Shown: in pieces, positions 35,170 through 46,971 of the stretch
Layout: every line of letters begins with the position of its first letter
Position numbering within the stretch: the first letter of the stretch is position 1
Assembly (NCBI GenBank): GCA_941918925.1
Contig: OW799234.1
Location: 106,699,884 to 106,763,883 of the forward strand
DNA from: Phyto melanocephala
Taxonomy: Eukaryota > Arthropoda > Insecta > Diptera > Rhinophoridae
Length of the DNA stretch: 64,000 nt
Reading direction: 5' to 3'
Position numbers and translations under genes: made by a program
The notes under the pieces: model-generated
What the model saw: the letters and a program-made list of their open reading frames with translations, nothing else
What the model was told of the DNA's origin: nothing
Database searches by the model: none

Positions 35170-35767
35170 CAGCGTTGCCGTTTTTGCTTATTTATAACCA
35201 AAATTGTTTTTTTTTTTGCCAATGTATATTTTTTTTCTTTTTGATTACTTTTTTAAAGCCCAAAATTCAGTAGTATTTAATATGTTTTATTTATAAATCA
35301 CGTTCTTATATGTACGTTTACAATTGCAATGTTCTCATTTAAGTGACAATGTTTAGACAACATTGTTAGCACTTGAAACCCTATTTCTTTTAGCAAATGA
35401 TCAACTCTGGAGTACGAAAAAATACATGACTGTTTTAAAAAACAAGTACAAGTACAAATATTTTTATATTGTATTAAAATTTAAAATAAATAAAAATTTA
35501 ATTTTAAATAAAAGCTTTTTATTTATTTATCGTTATTTGTAATAAAATTACCTTTAAGTTTTTTTACGTTACTTAATACGTAAGACTTGAATTTTTGGTT
35601 TATTTTTAGTTCATAATTCATTCGTAAAGTACAAATATTTTTTATATTAAAATGTAAAACAAATCTAAAATAAATCAAATATATTTTAATTTTGTTTACT
35701 TTTTTTTTATTTGGTTACTTTTTGAAGTAATTTTGGTTGTAAATTTTTTTTGGTCGTGGCAACACTG
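35170..35767. mobile_element. hAT-type MITE with perfect 8-bp target duplication
   Basis: Inverted ends CAGCGTTGCC and CAGTGTTGCC are flanked on both sides by ACAGCAAT (35162-35169 and 35768-35775). CAG-starting ends with 8-bp duplications define hAT insertions. The 598-bp interior is AT-rich and non-coding. Confidence 0.88.
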
Positions 35768-35985
35768 ACAGCAATTTAATTGCACGGTACTGTAAAACTT
35801 TAAATTATAATACTTTTATATTCCTCATGTTGCATTATCATTCTGAGACGGCTGGTTAGTATGTACTTGAAATTAATATTTTTTATGTCATGCTTATAAT
35901 TTTAATAATATTTATGTTAATCTCTTTTCTTTGCTTTCGCTCTCTATTTCTCACTCACTCGCTATTGTTACATAATTGTAATTAT

Positions 35986-37516
35986 CAGCGTTGTCAACTT
36001 TAAAATTTCAAAAAGCACCATAACCCAGGAAAAAACGGGTCATTCTCAAAAAAAAGCACTAAATTTATAATTTGTAAATTATTTTTTTATTTATTTAATA
36101 AAATTATACATTTTTATAAATTTCTTTAAAAATAAGACATTTTTAAATGTATATCAGAATAAATAACAAAAAAATTTACAAAAATCAAACAACGAATATC
36201 TTTTAGTCAGTCAGTAGAGATTTACATAGATACATATATTTATATGAAAATAAAAATAAACAAAAACATTGGAAAAATTATTATAGTAATTATCAATTCA
36301 CAATATATCTCAGGAGTGATGCATTGTAAGAAATTTATTTCAACATTGAGAAAAAATTACGACAGGATTAATGTTTCCATACCTGATACATTTATACGAC
36401 GTTTTATAAACATATGTGAATTTGTTGTACAAAATATTAAAGAAATTATTCACCAAATAAGTACAACTATTATTTAATATTTAAATATTTTTATATTACA
36501 TATTAGAGTAATTAAATAGAAATATTTCTAACTAAAAATTATGAAAAATTTTAATAAACTTGCAGTTTAATAATTTGATTCGGATTTAAGCTTTTCTCTG
36601 TGTAAATAATATCAAATATCAATGATAAAGTCAATTATTTCTTCATTATTATCACTATCATCTGGCCACAACACAGTCTTAATTTCAAATTGTAATGCTT
36701 TATAAATACCATTGCTATTATTCAGAATATTTACTTCATCAGCTATTTGGTAGGTTTCGCAACAGGAATTTTTCCGTTTAAGCCTATTTTTAATGTGAAG
36801 TAAGGCATTAACTGAATTTAAAGACATTCGGTTGCGTATTTTAGATTTAAACACATTCATGGGAGCGACAAAAGTTTAACGGCAATATTAGCTAATGCTT
36901 CAAAGGGATTTAAGTAACCTGCATCTTTGTACGATTTAACTTCAATCCAAAAATCAATTCAATATTTTGCCATTGGTAATGGTAAAATATCTTCTTTTGT
37001 ATGTGATAAAACATTTTTAACATTAATCATGTTAATTTTACTCAAAATTTCAAGGTTTTCTGGTAAAATTTTTAAACGTTTAAAGTTGTGGGACGCTAAA
37101 AGTTTGCTTTAAGGTTTAATCATTTATAAGATGATAGAAAGAGGAATTTCTTTTATTCACATTCACCTCATATGCATATATGTATAAAGTTAAACATTTT
37201 GAAACAAAAACTTTCTGGGCAATCAATACCATCTTATAAATAAATAAATTTTTAGTGTAATATTATTTTTTTGCCGAGTTGCATGTAATTGTACTATAAG
37301 TTACATTTTGGTAGTATGTATATAAATTTACACTTAAAAAAAATTTTTTTCAATTAATATATGTATTTGAATTTTAGTGTTTGGTGTCACCGAAATAAAA
37401 AGAAAATCACTAAAAACTAAAAAAAAAATCACCAAGCACTGACTCACAATTTTTCCGCTTTCGAAATGTTAAAAATCACCAAAAACGGTGATAAAATCAC
37501 CGAGTTGACAACGCTG
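35986..37516. mobile_element. hAT transposon, 1.5 kb, defective, with 8-bp target duplication
   Basis: Both ends start CAGCGTTGTCAACT, and GTAATTAT flanks both sides exactly (35978-35985 and 37517-37524). The element is too short for a full hAT transposase of about 600 residues. A C-terminal transposase remnant is present on the minus strand (36612-36860). Subterminal repeats of AAAATCACC lie near the right end. Confidence 0.9.
36612..36860 (-). pseudogene. hAT transposase C-terminal remnant
   Basis: An 82-codon frame reads VFKSKIRNRMSLNSVNALL, then HIKNRLKRKNSCC and an acidic tail (DDSDNNEEIIDF). The RNRM-S-x-x-x-V-x-ALL-x-IK pattern is the end of the dimerisation (hATC) region of hAT transposases. 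The DDE residues and zinc finger are absent, and weak similarity continues into 36861-37100 with breaks. It is non-functional. Confidence 0.55.
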
Positions 37517-37524
37517 GTAATTAT

Positions 37525-38496
37525 TGATCGAAGCAGTGTATGTATAAGTGACAGAAACATCTGCTTTTTTTTTTTGTTTTTTTTTTAATGTAATAAATTA
37601 TCGTGTCAATGTCCCTTTATCAATTAATTAAAAACTATTAAACACTTGAATGTAAAATTTTGCATTAAAATTATGTCATCCTTTTTTAAGCCATAATTAC
37701 TACATATGTACGTACAAATGTATAAACATAAACAAGGCTTGATAATGACTTCAACCGGAAAAGTGTAAAAACACTGCCTTAATTAAAGCATTCACATTGT
37801 AAGTTTCATCTGACTTTAAAGATTTTAACAAAAATAATATTTTGTTTACAATTTATTATCCATCTTTGTAATATGCTTGTGTTTAACATTGCTCTTAAAT
37901 AAAGTTTTTTTTTTTAAATTTGCATATTTTGGATAGGACGAAAACTGACTTACAGCCAAAATTTTAAATTTATTAAATGCATATAGTACATATGTATGTA
38001 TATATAGGTATATTATATGAAACTTTTGTTTTAAACATTTCTGATAAGCTTAAAAATTTATTAAATAAATAATAAAGTTTATTAAACTGATTTTGTTTTT
38101 GATTTGTAAACCTTTTATATTTTTATGAATAAGACCGTAAAACTTTAAGTTAAAACATTACTTTTAAAATAAAATAACATATTTTTATTTGCCTTAATTT
38201 ATATTGCCGTATGTAGTTTTAAAATTTGTTCTCAATTTTGTGTAATTGTTCAGTTTCCAAAAACTTTATGGTTAAGCATAAAATTTTACATTTGAAAATT
38301 TACCAGAATCTGGCGTTATTGTTTTCTTTTTAAATTGATATACATATGTACAAACATTATCATATATTCTTGATAATGTATTGTATTGTTTAAAGAAAGA
38401 AAATTAAAAGACCGTGTAAGAAAATCGCTTTAAAGCGAGAAAATTTAATATGAAATGTAAGCAAAATTCATACTCATGATCGTTAATATATAATTA
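37525..38496. other. sprint intron, AT-rich, no feature supported
   Basis: Nothing beyond low-complexity AT runs and short TATG/CATA tracts was found. Confidence 0.4.
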
Positions 38497-39108
38497 CTAG
38501 CTAAGCCCGCGCGCGTTGCTTCGCCCCTTAATGAATAAAAATGCATTCTGAATTTTAATTGAATGTCAAGTGCCAGAAGCTAAAAATTACAACTTTTTTT
38601 ATGGGCGTGGCACTGCCCACTTTTCTAATCACGAAACTGTATAATCATGGCAGCTCAATATGTGTGCAAAGTTTCAGAATAATCGGTCCAGCGCAAGTAC
38701 ATCAAAATTATAACTTTTTTTATGGGCGTGGCTCTGCCCACTTTTATAGTCACGAAATTAGAAAGTCATGACAGCTCAATAAGTTTGCAAAGTTTTAGAA
38801 AAATCGATATAGTGCAAGTAGCTAAAAATGATATCTTATTTTTTATGGGCGTGGCCCCGCCCACTTTTATTATCACGAAATTATAAAGTCATGACAGCTC
38901 AATATGTGTGCAAAGTTTCAGAAAAATCGGTCAAGTGCAAGTAGCTAAAAATGATAACTAATTTTTATGGGCGTAGCCCCGCCCACTTTTTACCACCCAT
39001 AAACACTCCCTGGAATGTGTACAACAACTTGCCAAAGTTTGAGTCCGATCGTTTTTACAGTTTCGGAGCTAACACACACACACACAGAGTTTCACTCTTA
39101 TATATATA
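38497..39108 (-). mobile_element. Helitron-like non-autonomous element with 120-bp tandem repeats
   Basis: Read on the minus strand, it runs from TATATATAAGAGTGAAACTC with a (GT)n tract to GGGGCGAAGCAACGCGCGCG and CTAG. Four internal units of about 120 bp start at 38603, 38723, 38846 and 38969, each with a quasi-palindrome of the form GTGGGC-n-GCCACGCCCA. The same structure recurs at 60323-61062. Confidence 0.7.
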
Positions 39109-40443
39109 GTTAGATAGATAGATTCATTTTATGTCATATTTATTTCTTAATTGCATCAAACACATAACTGAATTTGTTAGAGCAACGACGATATGTTTTT
39201 AAGGTATTATATAGTTAACTCATACAGGGATGGGAAAAATAATTTTAAAATTTTAACTCAAATATTTTTAGGTTTTGATAAATTTTTTTTACTAAATATT
39301 GATTTAATTTTGATTTTTGTAACTCTTTAGAAGTAAGATTTTACTAAATTTGCAATTCTTAATATTTTATTAGCTTGGCGTTTAGCATTCACGTTTAACG
39401 ATATAATATATAACCAATACAGCAGAAATTGAATTCGCAATGAAATATAATTGGATTTGTAAATTGAACCCTGATCAAACAATAACTAAATTAAAAACTT
39501 TAAAATGTTTATTTAAAATTAAAAAAAAAGAATATAACTTTAATTTTACTGGATATAGTTACAATTTTGTTAACGAAATTTTCAATTTAAAACATTGTAT
39601 GCTAATTTACTAGTTGTACTTCTTAAATTCAAAATTTCTTAATTACTTACTACTTAAGAGCTGCACGAAAATAAGAAAAATGGCTAACAAGCAATCTCAT
39701 TAAATTAAAAAATAATAAAATACATATGTACATCCAAAAATGTGTATTTTTCTTTACGATCAAAATATTGAAGAATAGAATCAACCTAAAGTAAAACAAT
39801 GTTGGAATAAAATAAAACTTAATCACAACAAAGATGAAATAGAACATTAAAACTGCAATAGAACATTCAGAACATGTTTGAATGTTTTCATAGTTCACCT
39901 AGACCAAAGAAAAACTTTTACTCTTACTGTTCCTTAATAAACAAATTATCAAAAAAATCGCTTTAGAATTTTAGAATTTTTCGTACCCTTTCTTTATTTC
40001 ATTGTCGACTTTTGTTTTGATATTCACTTGGCTTAGAAGCAAAAACACTAACAAAGCTGTAGAGAAAAGTTTTTCCAATGATGATTTATTCATTTTAGTG
40101 AGAGCAATGCTTTGTTATTTATGTATGTTTACATTAAATAATAGCGATTGGAAGTAGGATGAAAAAAACTATATAGCCTTTAAAATATTTTACGCAGTTC
40201 TTTTAATAATAGTTTCTTCCAACACTTGTCGTATCGAATGTATTTTTGTAATATTTTTTACTTTGTGTAATATGTTGTCATTATTTCATTCTTTCTCTCT
40301 ACGCTAAGAAAGATTAAATGTGCCATTACTTATGTATATTATTGAAAATGTTTTAAAAAAAATTCCCATTTAAAAGGTGTCTTTTTTCTCCCCAAATTCC
40401 TAATTAAAGCTTTCGAATACTCTTTTATTCCTAATCTACTTAC
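39109..40443. other. sprint intron near the exon at 40632
   Basis: This is the 5' end of the 31.8-kb intron; the donor GTAAGT is at 40443-40438 on the minus strand. No repeat family or coding exon is recognised. Confidence 0.5.
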
Positions 40444-40632
40444 ATAAAATTTCTCTATCTCGTATACTGGGATTTCTTAGAATTGTAGCATGTTTACCAC
40501 TCGACTTTTTCGGTTTCAATGTATCTTGGTTATTTAAATCTTTGGTACTCAATTCTTCGATAATCGTATCATCTTCCGACAAAGCGGGACGACATTTTGA
40601 CAAGTGTATGGTATCGGAATTGATGGTGGTAT
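40444..40632 (-). CDS. spri: sprint, 189-nt linker exon of the long isoform
   Basis: This exon is too short to stand out as a reading frame but is well framed: acceptor ATTCGATTTAG and donor T|GTAAGT. Entering in phase 1 after the G that ends the exon at 40698, it reads D-TTINSDTIHLSKCRPALSED and then a Lys/Ser-rich stretch ending RDREIL. It leaves one T that completes Cys with the VPS9 exon. The frame is fully open and 63 codons long. It lies in the region between the Gln-rich linker and the RIN-homology domain; no fold of its own is evident. The next exon downstream is 31.8 kb away. Confidence 0.85.
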
Positions 40633-40697
40633 CTAAATCGAATTACAAATTAAATTAATAAATGTTTATACGTAAATTTTCTTTGAATAGCACTCAC

Positions 40698-41807
40698 CGT
40701 CGTGAGGTATAAACGAGTCCCATTGCGAAGAATCCCAGGGTTCTGAGAAAACTGTACCATCATCGGATTGGGCTGAATCTAAGCCATTAAAAAGATATTG
40801 GCTAAGAGCATAATTACGTTCAACATTATCGTACGAAGAAAGCCTACACGTGTTGTTGGGAGCATCAGAGGATTTATGGCTACCATTATAGTCGTTTGTA
40901 TGTTTATGAGAATTTTGTTGGGTTTGTTGCATTGCTTGTTGTGATTGTTGAGATTGCTGTTGCTGCTGTGGTGGTGTTGAACATCTCACCAGTTCGGGTA
41001 AATTAAGATCTGGTAAACGTTTCGCTATTATTTGATGTATCGTTAAAGGTTTTTGCTTATTTTCCTTATTTGCTTCACGATTTAAAGAATTTTCTTTGAT
41101 AAGATTGTCTTTTGTATTGTTTTCCTCTTTCCATTGTTCCGCAGAATCATAGTCTCCATAATAGTCCGCCTCATTTTCATCAGCTTTACCCATGAATTCC
41201 CAACTGCTGTCCAGTTGCCATTGTTCGTAACGTCCTCTGGGCCTCTTTGAGGGTTGCTGTTGTGGCTGTGCCAACTGAGATTGTTGTTGCTTCTTCTTCA
41301 GCTCATCCAGACTGCCGGCAATTTTTTCTATTTCAGCTGGTTGTAAAAGAGGACACATGGGTGATCGTACAAAACCGCCCTTAGGAGGCTCTGAGTGTCG
41401 ATGGTTAGCGGGTAGTAGGGGTCCACGTTGCGAACGCCTTAAAATACTGGCAGTGGTTATGCCAGCTTGCTTCAGGGCATCTGCCGGTTCAGCATAGAAA
41501 GGGCTTCCCTGTTTGCTACGCGATATAGGCGTTTGAGCTGTAGGTGTGGTATCACCTTCTGTGGTTTCAGCCTTAAAGACCGGATCTTCGGATAGAGATT
41601 GACTCATAAGTCCTGGCAAAATAAGGCCAGATCTCGATCGAGGTTTCGAATCTTCGGAAAATTTGAGCAATTGTTGAGTATCAGATGTAGCCTCGTTTGT
41701 GTTAAGAGAATCAGTGGCAGTAGTAGTTGCCGCCAGAGACGGGTAAGTTAAAACGGCAGGTGTTGTTACTACATTCATGTTGGTAGAGTTGGAAGAGGTA
41801 ATTGCGG
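40698..41807 (-). CDS. spri: sprint, Gln/Ser-rich linker exon of the long isoform
   Basis: This 370-codon exon (acceptor TCTTGTAG, donor G|GTGAGT) is phase 1 at both ends. The start at 41807 completes a Pro codon from the C at 41874, giving LLAETPAITSSNSTN. The exon is low in predicted structure: a Thr-rich start, a Ser/Arg basic stretch (SKPRSRSGLILPGLMSQSL), several Gln runs (QQQSQLAQPQQQPSKRPR and QQQQQSQQSQQ) and an acidic, Trp-containing end (EPWDSSQWDSFIPHDG). It links the SH2/proline-rich part to the catalytic module. Such linkers hold phosphorylation and SH3-binding sites in RIN proteins, but I infer no specific site here. Confidence 0.88.
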
Positions 41808-41873
41808 CTACAAGACAAAAAAAATGTTAGAAGATTTAAAGAAAGTTGCTATTTTATTTTTTCTTAAACTTAC

Positions 41874-43293
41874 GTGTTTCAGCCAACAGATCCGGTCGTT
41901 TTCCTTGTTGCCCATCTGGTGGCTTAAAACTTGTCAGTAGGCCAGTTCTATCACTGGGATCATGAGTCCATAGATCTTCATAATCACTAATCTTATCATG
42001 CAAAGTGCTTCGACAATATATTTCAGGACTTTCCAAAATATCCGATTCCTGATAGTGTTTTGACTCCTTTCTCAACTTGGATTTACGTGATTTTCCACTA
42101 ACATTGCCTGTTGGTGTACAGGGCGATAGTATTTTACGCTGACTATTTGTAGAATCTTTGCTGCTATGAGACTGCCAATGACGACTGCCGGTCGAAGATC
42201 CCTGTGAGGACAAAGTATCTTTACATTCCCCCTCGGGCGAGAGGCGTTTCGAAAAGGTTTGAAACGTGGTATTCGAGTTCATTACCGAGGTTAATGCATT
42301 GTTAGCTGCTGGTGTTGTCACTTCAACGAATTGTGGTGTTGGAGGATTGTCCACCGAAAACGTAACGGTAGTGGTCACAGTAAAATTATTAGCGGAACTT
42401 ACACTATTCACATCCGGTGGTAGAGGGCTGTTGGGCGATAAAGGTTTGGACCAGCGCAGTGGCGGAGCAGGCGGTTTTCTTAAATCTAAATTTAAAGTGT
42501 TGGGCGGCTTGGGCCTCTGTGTTCTTATTTCTTGTTCTATGATATTTTTTGCAGAATTTTTAAAGTTATTTTGTTGTGTCGTTATGTTAGACTTAAATGT
42601 ACTTAAATTATTTGTAGAAGTATTGATAATATCTGTGGAATTGCCACCTAAACCTAAAACACCATTGCGTTGATTATTTATTTCTACGGGTGACATTGTT
42701 AGTATAACAGAATCCACTGATTCGGGGGACATAAGCTGCATATGTTGGCCTCCACTGGTAGTAAAAGAGCTCATGCTGCTGGTTGTGTCTGAAGGTGTGC
42801 CCGGACTAAATAATCCCTTAACATTGCTAATGGGACTAAAGAGTTTGTTACTGTGAGAAGGCATATTGCCGCCCGAATTCGAGTTTCCGGAATTACTAAA
42901 AATGGTAGTGCCGAGACCACTAGTTTCAGTCATGGAATTTGGGGATTTTGCATCTAAGAAATTAGCCTCTTGTTCGTTTGTTTGTTTTGGACTTGACATG
43001 GGATAACGCCAAAACTCTTGACCCAATAGGGCCAACGATGAAAGTTGCTGGCGATTTTTGGCTTCGCGTAATGCTCTTGGCAGCAATAGCTGAACGGGCA
43101 GTTCATCACAGCACTGCGCATAATGGGCTATTAAAGAAGGTATTGAGTCGAATTTAAATCTTGAACTTTCCAAACATAAAATGCTATCATTGGACTGTAC
43201 AAGATAGTGTTCTATATAAGGTCCAGAATCTTGCGGTAAACGTACCGATACGGCCATGGTGTTGGGCTGACTGGAACCACGTACAATAAAGTT
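41874..43293 (-). CDS. spri: sprint, SH2 (C-terminal part) and proline-rich exon
   Basis: This exon has 473 codons plus one base, with acceptor CTCTTTTCAG and donor C|GTAAGT. It opens at NFIVRGSS, the FLVR strand of an SH2 domain with its phosphotyrosine-binding Arg. It continues through YIEHYLVQSNDSILCLE and FDSIPSLIAHYAQ to LPVQLLLP, the end of the domain. After that come a Ser/Thr/Asn-rich stretch and a proline-rich segment (KPPAPPLRWSKPLSPNSPLP) containing a PxxPxR SH3-ligand motif. SH2 domains bind phosphotyrosine, and sprint is known to act downstream of receptor tyrosine kinases. The first strand and helix of the SH2 domain must be in an upstream exon ending in phase 0. I looked for it up to 64000 and did not find it, so the gene is 5'-partial here. 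Confidence 0.9.
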
Positions 43294-43475
43294 CTGAAAA
43301 GAGATAAGAAAAATTGAAAATAAATCCGGGTTCATTGGATAGAATTAATAGAATTCATTAGAAGTGCTATCATGTCATATTGTCATAATATTATAATTAA
43401 AAAAAAAAATGTAAAATTATTGAAATGTTCTACGTTCATTATTATAAAACTTTTAAACCATTTTAAAATATTGAA

Positions 43476-43688
43476 CAAGGCAAATTTATTCATCAGGCAG
43501 TCTTGATTCGTCAGTAGATATTTTTTTTCATCACTTACTTTAAACTTCAGCTGCCAAAGTACATAGATAAAAAATAATTCTTTCTATTTTTGTATTTAAG
43601 TGTTTCAAATGTCAAACTCCAGATTTTAAAGAAGTAAAAAAAAAAATTCTATCCGAACTGTAATTACCTAATGAATTAATATGCCTTG
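43476..43688. mobile_element. 213-bp MITE with 9-bp target duplication (copy 2)
   Basis: Sister of the element at 24482-24687: same CAAGGC ends and interior. AATATTGAA flanks both sides exactly. It lies about 180 bp upstream of the SH2 exon of sprint, within the preceding intron. Confidence 0.8.
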
Positions 43689-43921
43689 AATATTGAAAAA
43701 TTATGAATTCGCCGAATGTTATTTGTGTAATTACGGCAAAATATTAGGCATGGAATTCTAAGAAACTTAATGATGGCCACTTTAGCTTACATTATTTGAA
43801 TAAAACAATTAACAAAATTTTTTTTGCAAGTAAAACGGCTAAAAGTTATTTTTGGGTTATTTCTTTCAAACGAAGATTCTCAAAAATATTATTACAAAAT
43901 TTTTTTAATTGCATTGTGTAA

Positions 43922-45087
43922 TATTTTTATAGGCCCTATAGAGTATATATTCTGAATCGGAGTTTAATTTTATCACGATCTGGCTATGTCAGTTCGTCTG
44001 TCCGTCTGTTGAAAGCACGATAGAAGTCGGACCTAGCTAGCTCAAATTTTGCCAGCATGTTTCTTATACACAAGGTTTGTTTGTTATTAAAAATGGGCTA
44101 AATTGGAATATTAGGAAGAGAGTTATAGCTCGTAATGACAAAGAAGATCAAAAACTCGTGTCTCTCCAACAACAAATAAAATGTAATTGTGTCCAAACGC
44201 ATTGACGTAGAGTTATGAAATTTCGAATATATATTTCCTGAGTTAAAAAACAATTTTTCCTGAAAATTGCTTAAATCTATGCATCTTTTGCATTAGGAAA
44301 GGAGTTATAGATCAAATTGTACGAAATTTTTTACCGCACAGTCTATTTTTCGGTATATTTAAAATTTAAAAATTAATTAAACTGACAAAATTAGATGTAT
44401 GATTCTGACATTTTGAAAACATTACTTTTTGGTCAAAAGGTTTGTTCTAACGGAAAATAAATTTGACACGCCCACTTTTACGCCCACCATCCATATGAAG
44501 CTTTATTTCAAATTCATATAATTTCTCTATGAATAAAGATTTTGGAACAATAAAGGACTTTATTGAAATATCTAAGTTGTATTGATTAGCAGACACAACT
44601 TCGACACGCCTACAATAACGCCTACTTTTCACGTTATCCACTGTTAATGAAATTTAAAAGCTCATAAAACCGACAAAATTAGAGGTATGATGATGAAATT
44701 TGCTACAGATGTCCTTCTAGTCAATGGCATTGTTACGCCAGAAAATTTAGGTCACACGCCCACTTTAACACCTGCCTCCCATATAAAGGTTTCTCTTAAA
44801 TTCATATAATTTCTCTATGGACAAAGTTTTTGGAAGAATAAAGGACTATATTGAAATATCTCAGTGTTATTTATTAGCAGAAACTATACTGACACGCATA
44901 CCTTGACGTCCACTTTCATTTAAAGACTAAATTTACGAAAATATTTTACTAGCATACCGCAAGTTAAAGCAAGAAAGAGATTATTCCATAGCAATTACTG
45001 TTAATAACAAAATAATAAATTTTGCGCTAAAGAAGCACATCAAATTGGTGGTGGATATAAAAAATAAATAAAGTGCTCTTACTTGTT
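43922..45087 (+). mobile_element. INE-1-like element (subfamily B), short copy
   Basis: Blocks in order are CCCTATAGAGTATATATTC, TGGCTATGTCAGTTCGTC, GAAAGCACGATAGAAGTCG, GCCCACTTTTACGCCCACC and an end at AAAGTGCTCTTACTTGTTAT. It has about two of the 288-bp units seen in the long copy at 25618. Confidence 0.65.
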
Positions 45088-46344
45088 ATAAAAATATTTT
45101 TCACCAAATAATCACATTTAATAAAAAAGGTTTTTTTTATAAATGGCCATTCATTATCAATTTAAAATATTGTTTTTTATACCTATTTTAAATTTAAAAA
45201 TCTATGAATGTGGGTGTAAGGACTTAGAAAGAGTTTTTTTTAATAAATGAAGTAGAAGAATATGTGTACTAAAAAAGTAGTATTTCATTAAAAAAGGTAC
45301 GTTTATTTAAAAGATTAACTGTTTTTTCACAACAATTATTTCTCATTTTTTCTTCAAAAGAGTGTGTGTTTTGAATCTCTGTATTTGGTATCTTATTCAC
45401 ACTCTATTATGCAATTATGCGAGTATCATTATTTCGCTAAAACGAGGAGGAAACTAACGTTAAATGTAGCGTTAAAAATTTGCTCATAAATTTATCACCA
45501 TTTTGTCCATAAATTATTAAATGTCCCTTACGCATAACACCCAACACTGACCCCTGCTAACAGACACTATACTAGTACGTTTGGTACCCTTAATACAGCG
45601 CACCAACAACAATAAAAGATCTTAGCTTTTGTTCTGTTTTGTTTTCCGGTCGAGACTTTTTCCCCAGATACGTGTTTTCCTTCTTTGATTCTTACATTAT
45701 TATATTATTTTTCATTGTGTAAACTACTTGATGTTTTTTTCTTGCATTTTTTTTAATAAAAATAAAGAAAATAAAAATTATATAGAATAAAATTAATGTT
45801 TAAAATGTGTCTGTCGTTAAAGCAACAAATACTTGTAAGTTCATCGGTTTGCATCTTTCCGTGTTTTTTTTTTAATCATTTTTGTCTACGTCTTTCAGTA
45901 TTCACATATTTCTTTTTCTCTTTTTTTTTTGCATATTTTTGTTGCCTTTGAATTTTAACTTTTCGTTGTGAAAAATTTCGTATATTAAAAACTTTACAGA
46001 CATTGAAGTGTAAGTGGTTGGATGGGCGAATGAATATTGCTGCTTTTTATTCAAATTTCTTATTAAAAGTCATTTATAGACAATAATTTAATCGTTTTTC
46101 TTTTAAGTAACAACAAAAAAAATTTATACATTTTTCCTCTTAAGAGTGTCCTTTTTTCTTGTTTGACAAAAAATTGATTCATACTTAATCATTAAATGTA
46201 CACACTTAAGATTTTAAATGTTTTCTTTGAAATTTCCTTTTTTTTTGAAATTAAAACATTTGATTTTTAAAATTGTTGAATAATTTCTATCTCAGGTATT
46301 AAGACATGTGTTTTTTTTCTCTTCAAATAAAAAATATATTTATA
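45088..46344. other. upstream sprint intron; GC-richer patch
   Basis: Positions 45538-45700 are less AT-rich (CACTGACCCCTGCTAACAG, CCGGTCGAGAC, CCCCAGATACGTG) and not repeated in the window. This may be regulatory or an untranslated exon, but no open frame or splice pair is convincing. The rest is AT-rich. Confidence 0.35.
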
Positions 46345-46451
46345 ATAGTATCGGATAACTAGATATTCTGTCATTATCACATAGAACTTATAGCCTAATA
46401 TAAAAATATAATACAAATTAAAAATAGTTCAAATGTAATACTATAAAATAC
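46345..46451 (+). repeat. direct repeat, left copy
   Basis: It starts AGTATCGGATAACTA and runs about 105 bp. It is nearly identical to 46840-46957 except that the right copy has about 10 extra bases (ACTTTTCCTA) after the first 15. Confidence 0.85.
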
Positions 46452-46839
46452 AACAAACAAACACTGGGCTTGGTGTAAAAATAAAAACATTGTTCAACTA
46501 ATACCATCTTGTTTAGAACACATGTGACTTATAATGCAACTGCATAATTGCAAAAAATGCTTTAGCGACATCTGTGGATCTGTAGCTAAAGGCAACCATT
46601 AATTACTTGTGGTAATGACGTGCAAAAAGAATACAGGAAAAACAGATGTTGGTAAATTCCGTACTAACTCAATGTTATATGAAAGACATAAATCAATTAG
46701 AACAAATAATTCTATGTTTCAATTTTCAATAAAATACTGAGTTAAATAGTTGATATTTACACACAACATTTGTAGTGCTGATCAAAAGAGTGCTGATGAT
46801 GAAACCGTAGCTGGTTTCGAAAATGCATTCCACTCAGCT
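46452..46839 (+). mobile_element. 388-bp segment between direct repeats, ribozyme-bearing retroelement fragment
   Basis: The segment is non-coding and ends in a hammerhead-like fold (46788-46835) just before the right repeat. Direct repeats bracketing an insert that carries such a ribozyme recall the pseudo-LTR arrangement of Penelope-like elements. No reverse transcriptase or GIY-YIG sequence is present here, so the assignment is tentative. Confidence 0.35.
46788..46835 (+). ncRNA. hammerhead-ribozyme-like motif
   Basis: In order: GAGTG (stem I), CTGATGA (core), one T, GAAACC-GTAGCT-GGTTTC (stem II, 6 bp, 6-base loop), GAAA, A-TGCA-T (stem III, two pairs counting the A15.1-U16.1 pair), TC, then CACTC, which closes stem I. 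Predicted cleavage falls between 46830 and 46831. This is a type I layout with a minimal stem III, the style reported for Penelope-like retroelements. The extra T before stem II departs from the textbook core. Confidence 0.55.
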
Positions 46840-46957
46840 AGTATCGGATAACTAACTTTTCCTAGATATTCTGTCATTATCACATAGAACTTATAGCCTA
46901 ATATAAAAATATAATACAAATTAAAAATAGTTCAAATGTAATACTTTAAAATACAAA
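46840..46957 (+). repeat. direct repeat, right copy
   Basis: It begins five bases after the closing strand of the ribozyme-like stem I and repeats 46345-46451 almost exactly. Confidence 0.85.
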
Positions 46958-46971
46958 AAATATATTTTTTT

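Noticed and set aside
42266..42673. 135-codon plus-strand frame opposite the sprint SH2/proline-rich exon
   Set aside because: It is the antisense shadow of a real coding exon; no start context, domain or splice evidence.
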